From assembly GCA_014879675.1 (NCBI GenBank), contig JACSRQ010000123.1, positions 1-42,761 of the forward strand: a stretch of 42,761 nucleotides of DNA, in the 5' to 3' direction. Below the pieces are notes generated by a model, which was not told where the DNA came from, did no database searches, and saw nothing but the letters and a program-made list of their open reading frames with translations. Shown here piece after piece: positions 32,110-39,832 of the stretch. Position 1 is the first letter of the stretch, and each line of letters starts with the position of its first letter. This DNA is from Ignavibacteria bacterium. GTDB lineage: Bacteria; Bacteroidota; Ignavibacteria; Tepidaquicellales; OLB5. Position numbers and translations under genes: made by a program.

Positions 32110-32196
32110 GTCTTAAAATTATGAAAAATTCTCTCCATAAATCACCCTTAAATATCATGCAATTATTAAAGTTAGATTAATTTTAAGGTTTTATAT

Positions 32197-32245
32197 ATAG
32201 TTTCTATTTATGATATTTGGGAATAGCTGCAACAATAGAAACTAT
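32197..32245. promoter_or_regulatory. paired dyads ATAG-TTT-CTAT and ATAG-AAA-CTAT before the peptide importer
   Basis: Two 11-bp sites, each internally palindromic and exact reverse complements of each other, centred 38 bp apart and ending 21 bp before the solute-binding protein ATG. They could be tandem operator sites for one regulator or, if transcribed, the two arms of a leader hairpin. Confidence 0.45.
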
Positions 32246-32266
32246 TCACATTTATAGGAGCAAAAA

Positions 32267-34195
32267 ATGAGAAATAAAGCTTTCCTAAGCGCTCTGGCAC
32301 TTATCATAATTTCCGTACTCTTTATTTCCTGCGGAAAATCTACGAAACCCAAAAAACAAATTGATACCAAACCCGTTTCCGTTAAACAATTCGATACACC
32401 TCCCGGCGCAGATCCTTCGGTTTCTGCAGAGCAGGGCGGCGAAGGCTTTAAGGGTGAGGGCTGGGAAACCAAAACCGATTATAATACTTTAGGCGATCCC
32501 AAAGCAATAAAAGGCGGACCGTTCAATATGCGTATCCCTGATTTTCCAAATACACTCAGGATTTACGGTAAGGATGCAAATTCCTACGTGAATAACCTGA
32601 TGGAGAACATGGTTTATGAATCGCTGTTAAGCACAGATCCCGTTACCGAAGACTGGATCCCCGGTCTTGCTACTCACTGGAAGATCAGCGAGGATAAAAA
32701 GCAATTCTGGTTCAGGATAAATCCAAATGCAAGATGGGCTGATGGAAAGCCTGTTGTAGCAGAAGACGTGGTTGCAACATGGAAGCTGCTTGTTGACCCG
32801 GGTATCCTTGAAGCATACTCAAACATACTTTACGGCACATACGAACAGCCTGTTGCCGAAAGTAAATATATAGTATCTGTTAAAACCAAAGAGCTGAACT
32901 GGAGACAGTTCCTCTATTTCGCCGGTTCAATGAGAATTCTGCCTGCGCATCATGTTGGCAATATTAAAGGCAGCGAGTATCTTGAAAAGTACCAGTTTGA
33001 AGTTATCCCCGGTACAGGTCCGTATATTATCTTAAAAGATGATATCAGCAAAGGCCAGTATGTTACAATGAGAAGGAGAAGCGACTATTGGGCTGAGAAA
33101 GAAAGGTTCAATACAGGTATAAATAATTTTGACGCTGTAAAGCTTGATGTAATTACCGATGAATCTCTTGCGTTCGAAAAGTTCAAAAAGGGCGATCTTG
33201 ATATTTATGCTGTAAACCGCGCACAGTGGTGGGCAGAGCGTTTTGATTTCGATGATTACAAACGCGGGCTCGTTATGCGCTACAGGGTATTTAACGAAAA
33301 TCCAAACGGCGTACAGGGACTTGTTTTCAACATGCGTAAACCGCCTTTTAATGATATCAGGATCAGAAAAGCCGTTACATATCTTTGGGATAGGGAGAAG
33401 TTCAATGAGAAGTTATTCTTTTCATCGTACGTGATGGAATACTCTAATTATCCCGGTTCGGTTTATGAAAATCCTTCAAACCCGAGAATCGGATTTAACC
33501 TTGATTCAGCGCGAATGCTGCTTGAAGAAGCCGGCTACAAAGATAAAAATTCAGATGGTTACCTTGTAAAAGATGGCCGCGTATTCGAGCTGGATCTTCC
33601 ATTCGATGGGGGCCCGGGACAGGAACGTTACCTTACTATCTTCCAGGAAGATATGAAAAAGGCTGGTATTAAGCTGAATTTGAAACAGATCGACGGTTCC
33701 ACCAGATTCCAGCTTGGAAATGAAAGAAATTTCACAATGATGGTGACCGCATGGACAGGCTTAAGAATTCCCAATCCGGAGAGCTCACTTAAATCAAACA
33801 CAGCAGATGCACCGAATACCACTAACTGGCCGGGCATTAAGGATCCAAGAATTGATGAGCTTTGCGACAAGTATAATGTTACATATGACAAAAAAGAAAG
33901 AATTAAGATCATAAGAGAAATAGATGCTATAGCATGTTCATATTTCGGATACGGCTTCGGATGGTACGGACCATACCAAAGGATCGCGTTCCAGAACAAG
34001 TTCTCCTATCCGGAGTGGATACTGCCGAGAACAACCGACTGGTTGTTTGCCGCAGTTGTTTGGTACTATGATCCCGAGAAAGCTGCTGAGTATGATGCAG
34101 TGAGATCTGATCCGAACAAAAAAATAGAGCCAAAAGAAGTTGATCAGAAATACTGGATCAAAGTTAAGGAACAGGAAGAAGCTTCAGGAAAATAG
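32267..34195 (+). CDS. peptide ABC transporter solute-binding lipoprotein (family 5, YejA/OppA type)
   Basis: 642 residues with a lipoprotein leader (FLSALALIIISVLFISCGKS, lipid-modified Cys at about residue 22) and the SBP_bac_5 fold: YVNNLMENMVYESLL, P-G-L-A-T-H-W, FRINPNARWADGKPVVAEDVV, GTGPY, VFNMRKPPFNDIRIRKAVTYLWDR and LLEEAGYKDKNSDG. It should bind a peptide or peptide-like ligand in the periplasm. The ligand is unknown; Yej systems take up small peptides and microcin C-type conjugates. It is first in the operon and is separated from the permease genes by a strong hairpin that would keep it more abundant than the membrane parts. Confidence 0.88.
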   Translation: MRNKAFLSALALIIISVLFISCGKSTKPKKQIDTKPVSVKQFDTPPGADPSVSAEQGGEGFKGEGWETKTDYNTLGDPKAIKGGPFNMRIPDFPNTLRIYGKDANSYVNNLMENMVYESLLSTDPVTEDWIPGLATHWKISEDKKQFWFRINPNARWADGKPVVAEDVVATWKLLVDPGILEAYSNILYGTYEQPVAESKYIVSVKTKELNWRQFLYFAGSMRILPAHHVGNIKGSEYLEKYQFEVIPGTGPYIILKDDISKGQYVTMRRRSDYWAEKERFNTGINNFDAVKLDVITDESLAFEKFKKGDLDIYAVNRAQWWAERFDFDDYKRGLVMRYRVFNENPNGVQGLVFNMRKPPFNDIRIRKAVTYLWDREKFNEKLFFSSYVMEYSNYPGSVYENPSNPRIGFNLDSARMLLEEAGYKDKNSDGYLVKDGRVFELDLPFDGGPGQERYLTIFQEDMKKAGIKLNLKQIDGSTRFQLGNERNFTMMVTAWTGLRIPNPESSLKSNTADAPNTTNWPGIKDPRIDELCDKYNVTYDKKERIKIIREIDAIACSYFGYGFGWYGPYQRIAFQNKFSYPEWILPRTTDWLFAAVVWYYDPEKAAEYDAVRSDPNKKIEPKEVDQKYWIKVKEQEEASGK

Positions 34196-34202
34196 AACAT
34201 TT

Positions 34203-34242
34203 AAGAGCTTCTGCATAATAGCATGCAGAAGCTCTTGTTTTT
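34203..34242 (+). terminator. 14-bp perfect hairpin between binding protein and permease genes
   Basis: AAGAGCTTCTGCAT and its exact complement flank a 6-base loop, followed by GTTTTT. In an operon this position suggests partial termination or mRNA protection that favours the binding protein. Confidence 0.8.
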
Positions 34243-34348
34243 ACATGCCGGACCATTGAAACCATTTGATTACTATGTGCATCTAACAGGTAGCCCTTGT
34301 TCAATATCCAATGGCAGCAAAAAAATATGTCTTAAATATTAATATAAC

Positions 34349-35389
34349 ATGACATCATATTTTATCAGAAGGTTTCTGCTCATTATTCCAACATTTCTTG
34401 GAATAACGATCATAACATTTTTCATTTTGCAGATCGTACCGGGCGGCCCGCTGGAGCGCGAGCTGCTTAAGCTGCGTATGGGCGGGCAAACAACAGGCGG
34501 TGAGGTTGGACCCTCAGGAGGTAACCAAACCGGCGGGATCGAAATACCCGAATCTGCATTGCTGGAGATGAAAAAATTCTACGGGTTCGATCTCCCGATT
34601 CACGAGCGCTATTTCAAGTGGCTTGGCAATATGCTTACCCTTGACCTGGGCAAATCATACGTGTATGCTGAACCTGTGTGGGATGTGATCATCTCGCGGT
34701 TCCCTGTATCGATCTATTTCGGGGTGATAGGTTTCCTGCTCACGTATATGATATGTATCCCGCTTGGGGTAATAAAAGCTGTTAAGAACGGCAGCAAATT
34801 CGATTTTGTCTCCTCTATTATAGTATTCATGGGGTACTCAATACCCGGATGGGCATTTGGTACTGTTATGCTTGTTCTGTTCGGCGGCGGAAGCGTGTGG
34901 GATGTGTTCCCCCTCGGCGGATTCCGCGGCGAGGATTTCGACCAGCTTTCAACATGGGGGCAGATCACAGACCAGCTTCAGCATACAATTCTGCCGGTAG
35001 CATCATATCTGGTTGGAAGCTTTGCAACACTCACTATATTAACTAAAAATTCAGTTATAGAAAATCTCAGCCAGGATTATATCCGCACTGCGTTTTCAAA
35101 AGGGCTTTCTGAAAAGCGCGTAATTTTCAAACATGCATTAAGGAATTCTCTTATCCCGATCGCAACAGGGCTTGGGCACTTCCTTTCGCTTGTACTTGCC
35201 GGAAGCTTCCTGATAGAAACAGTATTTAATATCAACGGTATGGGCCTGCTCGGCTTTAAATCAATTGAGCAGAGAGATTATCCTGTAACGATGGGAATAC
35301 TTGTTCTTTCATCAGTTCTGCTGCTGATAGGTAACATTATTTCTGATATGCTGTACGCAATTTTTGACCCAAGGATCCGTTTTAAATAA
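34349..35389 (+). CDS. yejB: peptide ABC transporter permease, YejB-like
   Basis: 346 residues of the BPD_transp_1 family, starting MTSYFIRRFLLIIPTFLGIT as in OppB/YejB. The loop after the first helix is long and Gly-rich (about residues 35-70), as in YejB, and is followed by FYGFDLPIHERYFKWLGNML and LDLGKSYVYAEPVWDVI. The EAA coupling loop is TAFSKGLSEKRVIFKHALRNSLIP (about 243-266). Six membrane helices are expected. It acts as a heterodimer with the next gene's product and the two ATPases. Confidence 0.85.
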   Translation: MTSYFIRRFLLIIPTFLGITIITFFILQIVPGGPLERELLKLRMGGQTTGGEVGPSGGNQTGGIEIPESALLEMKKFYGFDLPIHERYFKWLGNMLTLDLGKSYVYAEPVWDVIISRFPVSIYFGVIGFLLTYMICIPLGVIKAVKNGSKFDFVSSIIVFMGYSIPGWAFGTVMLVLFGGGSVWDVFPLGGFRGEDFDQLSTWGQITDQLQHTILPVASYLVGSFATLTILTKNSVIENLSQDYIRTAFSKGLSEKRVIFKHALRNSLIPIATGLGHFLSLVLAGSFLIETVFNINGMGLLGFKSIEQRDYPVTMGILVLSSVLLLIGNIISDMLYAIFDPRIRFK

Positions 35390-35413
35390 ATATAAGTTTA
35401 AGCTTCTGAAAAT

Positions 35414-36481
35414 ATGAAGAAGGAAAAAATCAAAAAAGATGTTTCAATATCCATCTTCCGCAAAAGATGGCGTAAGTTCCGCACGATAAAACGCGGGTAC
35501 TATGCATTTCTTGTGCTGGTGATATTGTACGCAATTTCATTTCTGCTGCCGCTGTTTATAAATCACACTGCAATAATGGTGAAATACAATGGTGAGTATT
35601 ATTTCCCGATGTTTAAGAGCGGGATATACGAACCCAAGGTGTTCGGGCAGGAAAGTTTTGGCGAAACCAATTACAGGCTGCTGAAAGAGAAATTCAGCCA
35701 GGAATCAGGTGATAACTGGGTATTAATGCCCATCTATCCATACAGTCCCAATGAGAACCTGCTCGATGAAATGGAAGGCTCACCGCCGCATCCGCCTTCG
35801 GCAGGGCATATCTTCGGCACTGATGACAGGGCAAGGGATGTTTTTGCAAGGACGCTTTACGGGTTCAATATCTCTATTTCGTTTGCGCTGGTTGTAACGG
35901 CGTTCGCATACCTGATCGGTGTAAGTATCGGCTCGCTGCTTGGCTTTTTTGGCGGCAAGGTTGATATTCTCGGTCAGAGAGTGATCGAGATCTGGAGCAC
36001 GCTGCCATTCCTGTATGTGATGATCATAGTAAGCTCAATTCTGCAGCCGAACTTCATATTGCTCGTATTGATCCTAACGGCATTTAGCTGGATGGGTATA
36101 ACATACTATGTGAGAGGTGAGTTCTACAGGGAAAAAGCCAGGGATTACGTATCTGCGGCTGTATCTCTTGGTGCAAAAAACCGGACCATAATATTTAAAC
36201 ATATACTGCCTAACTCGTTAACACCGATAATTTCATTCGCGCCGTTTGCCATAGTTGGCGATATCAGCGCGCTTGTATCCCTCGACTTCCTCGGGTTCGG
36301 GCTGCCGCCGCCAACACCAAGCTGGGGACAGCTTGTAAGGCAGGGCATGACGAACATCGAACACTGGTGGCTGGTTGCGGTTCCGCTGACCGCGATGTTT
36401 TTGACGCTTATTGCAATTGTATTTATTGGTGAGGCAATCAGAGAAGCATTTGACCCGAAAGTTTATTCAAGATTGAGGTAA
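35414..36481 (+). CDS. yejE: peptide ABC transporter permease, YejE-like
   Basis: 355 residues. The N-terminus RKRWRKFRTIKRGYYAFLVL and the roughly 100-residue periplasmic segment between helix 1 and the core (VKYNGEYYFPMFK, then GDNWVLMPIYPYSPNEN, then PSAGHIFGTDDRARDVFAR) match YejE better than plain OppC. The EAA loop is SAAVSLGAKNRTIIFKHILPNSLTP, and the C-terminus ends E-A-F-D-P-K-V-Y. It starts 24 bp after the yejB-like gene and lies 4 bp before the first ATPase gene. Confidence 0.85.
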   Translation: MKKEKIKKDVSISIFRKRWRKFRTIKRGYYAFLVLVILYAISFLLPLFINHTAIMVKYNGEYYFPMFKSGIYEPKVFGQESFGETNYRLLKEKFSQESGDNWVLMPIYPYSPNENLLDEMEGSPPHPPSAGHIFGTDDRARDVFARTLYGFNISISFALVVTAFAYLIGVSIGSLLGFFGGKVDILGQRVIEIWSTLPFLYVMIIVSSILQPNFILLVLILTAFSWMGITYYVRGEFYREKARDYVSAAVSLGAKNRTIIFKHILPNSLTPIISFAPFAIVGDISALVSLDFLGFGLPPPTPSWGQLVRQGMTNIEHWWLVAVPLTAMFLTLIAIVFIGEAIREAFDPKVYSRLR

Positions 36482-36485
36482 TGGC

Positions 36486-37565
36486 ATGAAAAAACTTGTT
36501 GAAATAAAAAATCTGCGTACTTATTTTTTTGTTGAAGCTACCGATAAGCAGATAAAAGCACATACTGAATATACACAGGAAGGATTTCTTAAGAAATTCT
36601 ACGATGAAGATAAAAAACTCAAAGGAAAATTCCCCGCTAAGGCAGTAGATGATGTTTCGTTCGATATATACGAAGGCGAAGTGCTTGGTATTGTGGGTGA
36701 ATCCGGTTCCGGTAAATCTGTGACCGCATATTCCATTACCAGGCTTGTACCTGACCCGCCGGGAAAGATAGTAGCCGGTGAGATCTTCTACAAAGGTGTT
36801 GATATGCTGAAGCTGAGCTATGAAGAGATGAAGAAGTACAGGGGATTTGAAATTGCTATGATATTCCAGGAGCCGATGACATCTTTGAATCCGGTTATGA
36901 AGATAGGCGAGCAGATAACGGAAGTTATCACTACGCATGAAAAGATGGATAAACACGAGGCTGAGCAGAAAGCTATTGAAATGCTTGAGGCAGTTGGAAT
37001 TCCCGATGCTGCGAAACGAATGAAAGATTACCCGCACCAGTTCAGCGGGGGTATGAGGCAAAGGGTTATGATAGCTATGGCGCTTTCATGCAACCCATCG
37101 CTGCTCATTGCCGATGAACCTACAACCGCGCTCGATGTAACGATCCAGGCACAGATACTAGACCTGATGCTGGAGATAAAGAAAAAACGCGATGATGCTG
37201 CTATAGTACTTATTACACACAACCTGGGTATTGTTGCCGAAATGTGTGACAGGGTTGTTGTGATGTATGGCGGCAAGGTTCAGGAAATAGGCGGTGTTGA
37301 TGGTATATTCAACGACCCGAAGCATCCATACACTAAGGGATTGCTGCAATCACTGCCTGATCCATACAACGACACACAGGGCAAGCTGAGGGCAATACCG
37401 GGCATTATACCTCATATACTCGAGCTGCCAAAAGGATGCAAGTTCTGCACCCGCTGCACCGAAGTTATGGATATTTGCAGGGAAGTAGAGCCCGAGCTTC
37501 TTGAAGTTGAGCCGGGCAGGACTGTAAGATGCCATCTATACACCATGGAAGAGAAACAACAGTAA
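36486..37565 (+). CDS. peptide ABC transporter ATPase, OppD/DppD-like, with an N-terminal insertion
   Basis: 359 residues. Walker A GESGSGKS (about 76-83), Q-loop FQEPMTSLNP, signature FSGGMRQRV, Walker B LLIADEPTTALDV, switch His in ITHNLG, and the OppD C-terminal Cys set C-K-F-C-T-R-C...C...C that in DppD-type ATPases binds an iron-sulfur cluster. Between strand 1 and strand 2 there is an extra charged segment of about 30 residues (residues 16-50, rich in Lys/Glu/Asp), absent from most OppD proteins. With the next gene it replaces the single fused YejF ATPase of proteobacteria. Confidence 0.88.
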   Translation: MKKLVEIKNLRTYFFVEATDKQIKAHTEYTQEGFLKKFYDEDKKLKGKFPAKAVDDVSFDIYEGEVLGIVGESGSGKSVTAYSITRLVPDPPGKIVAGEIFYKGVDMLKLSYEEMKKYRGFEIAMIFQEPMTSLNPVMKIGEQITEVITTHEKMDKHEAEQKAIEMLEAVGIPDAAKRMKDYPHQFSGGMRQRVMIAMALSCNPSLLIADEPTTALDVTIQAQILDLMLEIKKKRDDAAIVLITHNLGIVAEMCDRVVVMYGGKVQEIGGVDGIFNDPKHPYTKGLLQSLPDPYNDTQGKLRAIPGIIPHILELPKGCKFCTRCTEVMDICREVEPELLEVEPGRTVRCHLYTMEEKQQ

Positions 37566-37629
37566 TTTGTACTAAAACAGATTGTAGGAATGAACAATAT
37601 GTTTCATTTTTAACTGACAACTGAATTTT

Positions 37630-38676
37630 ATGATGGACAAAGATAATATACTCGAAGTAAAAGACCTGCGGGTGAAGTTTCCGGTTCATGGGGGAGTATT
37701 CCTCGGAAAAATAGCCGAAGTAAAGGCTGTGGACGGCATTAGCTTTTCAATAAAGCATGGTGAAACACTTGGCCTTGTTGGTGAATCAGGCTGCGGCAAA
37801 TCAACAGTGGGTAAGGCAATCATAAACATCCTCAAATTTTCCTCGCCTGATGTTATTATAACCGGCGAAGTGTGGCTGCGTTCAGGTGATGAAGAAATTG
37901 ACCTGCTTACGTTCGATAGGAACCATATCCGTAAGTACCGCGGACTTGTACAGATGATATTCCAGGACCCTTATTCATCGCTTAACGCCAGGCTGACCGT
38001 TGGACAGATCATTGAAGAGCCTATGCTTTACCATACCAAAATGCAGAAAAAGGAGCGCCTCGAAAAGATATCGTGGCTGCTTGAAAAAGTTGGACTCCAG
38101 CCGGAGCAATCAAAGCGCTACCCGCATGAATTTTCAGGGGGGCAGAGACAGAGAATTGGAATAGCGCGCGCACTTGCAACCAATCCAAAACTCATTATTG
38201 CCGATGAACCTGTTTCCGCGCTTGATGTATCAATACAGGCACAGGTTATAAACCTGATGCAGGAACTACAATCCGAGTTTGACCTGAGTATATTGTTCAT
38301 TGCGCATGATCTTTCTGTAGTAGAGCATATCAGCTCAAGAATTGCAGTAATGTACCTTGGCAGCATATTTGAGGTAGGACTGGGCAAGGATGTTTACCAT
38401 CACCCGGTACATCCGTACAGCAGGGCGCTGCTATCAGCCGTGCCGCTGCCGAATCCAAAGTTCCGCAATAAACAACGTACAATTCTAAAGGGCGATGTTC
38501 CTACTCCGCTCAGGAAACCAAGCGGCTGCGGCTTCAGGACAAGATGCCCGATAGCGAAGCCTATGTGCGCTGATGCAATTCCACCGCTTGAAGAAAAGAG
38601 CCCGGGACACTTTGCAGCTTGTCCGTACACAACGGTACACGAAGAGACCTTTCAGCAGGAAATAATTCAGAAGTAA
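37630..38676 (+). CDS. peptide ABC transporter ATPase, OppF/DppF-like
   Basis: 348 residues, complete: an H-G-G-V-F-L-G region before the core, Walker A GESGCGKST (about 56-64), Q-loop FQDPYSSLNAR, signature FSGGQRQRI, Walker B LIIADEPVSALDV, switch His in FIAHDLS, and the OppF C-terminus with HPYSRALLSAVPLPNP and a C-G-F-R-T-R-C-P...C...C Cys set. It lies 64 bp after the OppD-like gene without an intervening terminator. A strong terminator at 38787 closes the operon. Confidence 0.9.
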   Translation: MMDKDNILEVKDLRVKFPVHGGVFLGKIAEVKAVDGISFSIKHGETLGLVGESGCGKSTVGKAIINILKFSSPDVIITGEVWLRSGDEEIDLLTFDRNHIRKYRGLVQMIFQDPYSSLNARLTVGQIIEEPMLYHTKMQKKERLEKISWLLEKVGLQPEQSKRYPHEFSGGQRQRIGIARALATNPKLIIADEPVSALDVSIQAQVINLMQELQSEFDLSILFIAHDLSVVEHISSRIAVMYLGSIFEVGLGKDVYHHPVHPYSRALLSAVPLPNPKFRNKQRTILKGDVPTPLRKPSGCGFRTRCPIAKPMCADAIPPLEEKSPGHFAACPYTTVHEETFQQEIIQK

Positions 38677-38786
38677 ATGACACTAAAAAACATTGAGTTG
38701 TTTCAATAAACTGGATTTCCGTTATGTGAAGAGTGCACTTCTGCAGTGAGCAACTTTCCACTTCAATTAAATACAAAGTTCAACAG

Positions 38787-38821
38787 AAAGCCCGTTCCGG
38801 GTTCCCGGAACGGGCTTTTTT
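38787..38821 (+). terminator. terminator of the peptide importer operon
   Basis: AAAGCCCGTTCCGG pairs perfectly with CCGGAACGGGCTTT around GTTC, with six Ts. Confidence 0.92.
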
Positions 38822-38870
38822 GTATGCAAAATTACATATTACATTAAATTTTCATCAATTAAATTAGTTA

Positions 38871-39710
38871 ATGCATGCAATTTGTATAAGTGATGTACAC
38901 GGTAATGAAGTAAATTTCAGGAAACTTTGCGGTTATATCAGGCAGTATTTACCAGAAGCGGTTTTTATTGCAGGTGATATTTTGCCGAATTATTACGTTA
39001 CTGATCCTGAAGAATTTATCAAAGATTTTCTTAAACCCCTTTTTACTGATCTTAAAGAAGAACTCAAACAAAATTACCCTGATATCTATCTTATTCCCGG
39101 CAATGATGATGCTGCTGTAAGCTGTGAGTATTTTGAACTGCTGGAAACCAAGGAACTGCTGTATTTTGTGAACAAAAAGGTTATCAAAAAGGATGAATAT
39201 ACTGTTATAGGGTATCCATATATTCCACCTACCCCTTTTCTGCTTAAGGATTGGGAAAAATACGATATTTCCAGGTTTGTACCCAGGGATACAGTCTCTC
39301 CTGAAGATGGTATAAGATCAATAGAAATTCCCGCCAATATTAAAAAGTATGGTACAATTAAAGATGATCTTGATGAGTTATCAGAGGATATAAATGACTT
39401 CAGCAATACAATATGTCTTTTTCATTCACCACCGGTTGAGACCAATCTTGATAAAATATATGCGAATAATATTAATGGAGATAAAAGGATATTGAGTGTT
39501 GGTAGTTATGCGATAAGGAAATTCATAGAAAAAAAACAGCCGTTGATTACATTTCATGGTCACATACATGAATCTTCAGATATTTCAGGTAAATGGGATG
39601 ATTTTATAGGCGGTACTTATTGCGTCAATGCAGCGCATTCAGGCAATGAGCTGGCTGTAACAGTATTTGATACGGATGATCTTGGGAAGACAAAAAGGAT
39701 TTTGTTGTGA
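38871..39710 (+). CDS. calcineurin-like metallophosphoesterase
   Basis: 279 residues with the standard dinuclear-metal motifs in order: D-x-H in CISDVHGN (about 6-13), G-D in FIAGDIL (about 34-36), G-N-D-D in LIPGNDDA, a His in LFHSPPVE, and G-H-I-H in FHGHIHES near residue 231. No signal peptide or membrane segment, so it is cytoplasmic. The substrate (nucleotide, cyclic nucleotide, phosphoprotein or nucleic acid) cannot be told. It is monocistronic and convergent with the ATP-grasp/nucleotidyltransferase gene, the gap carrying small hairpins. Confidence 0.85.
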   Translation: MHAICISDVHGNEVNFRKLCGYIRQYLPEAVFIAGDILPNYYVTDPEEFIKDFLKPLFTDLKEELKQNYPDIYLIPGNDDAAVSCEYFELLETKELLYFVNKKVIKKDEYTVIGYPYIPPTPFLLKDWEKYDISRFVPRDTVSPEDGIRSIEIPANIKKYGTIKDDLDELSEDINDFSNTICLFHSPPVETNLDKIYANNINGDKRILSVGSYAIRKFIEKKQPLITFHGHIHESSDISGKWDDFIGGTYCVNAAHSGNELAVTVFDTDDLGKTKRILL

Positions 39711-39723
39711 AGAGAATTTAAAT

Positions 39724-39751
39724 CATCCGATGACTCTAAAGTCACCGGATG
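39724..39751. repeat. mini-hairpin after the phosphoesterase gene
   Basis: CATCCG and CGGATG enclose TGACT-CTAA-AGTCA, giving an 11-bp stem with one mismatch and a 4-base loop. There is no T-run. Confidence 0.6.
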
Positions 39752-39765
39752 AATAAGAACATTGG

Positions 39766-39826
39766 GTTAAACCCTGTTTCCCAAACTCCAGTTAAACCCT
39801 GTTTCCCAAACTCCAGTTTGGGAAAC
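39766..39826. repeat. 25-bp tandem repeat ending in an 11-bp-stem palindrome
   Basis: Two identical 25-bp units (39766-39790 and 39791-39815) begin GTTAAACCCTGTTTCCC. The second unit's GTTTCCCAAAC pairs with GTTTGGGAAAC at 39816-39826 around the loop TCCA. The palindrome ends 6 bp before the stop of the next (minus-strand) gene. Sequence and 25-bp period suggest slippage duplication of a small palindromic element. Confidence 0.8.
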
Positions 39827-39832
39827 TATAGA

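Noticed and set aside
36438-37061. 207-codon minus-strand open frame in the OppD-like gene
   Set aside because: Antisense to a gene with all ABC ATPase motifs; the product is Phe/His-rich and unrecognisable.
39766-39815. Minimal CRISPR or phage attachment site
   Set aside because: The two 25-bp units are directly adjacent with no spacer, and no integrase or tRNA is near.
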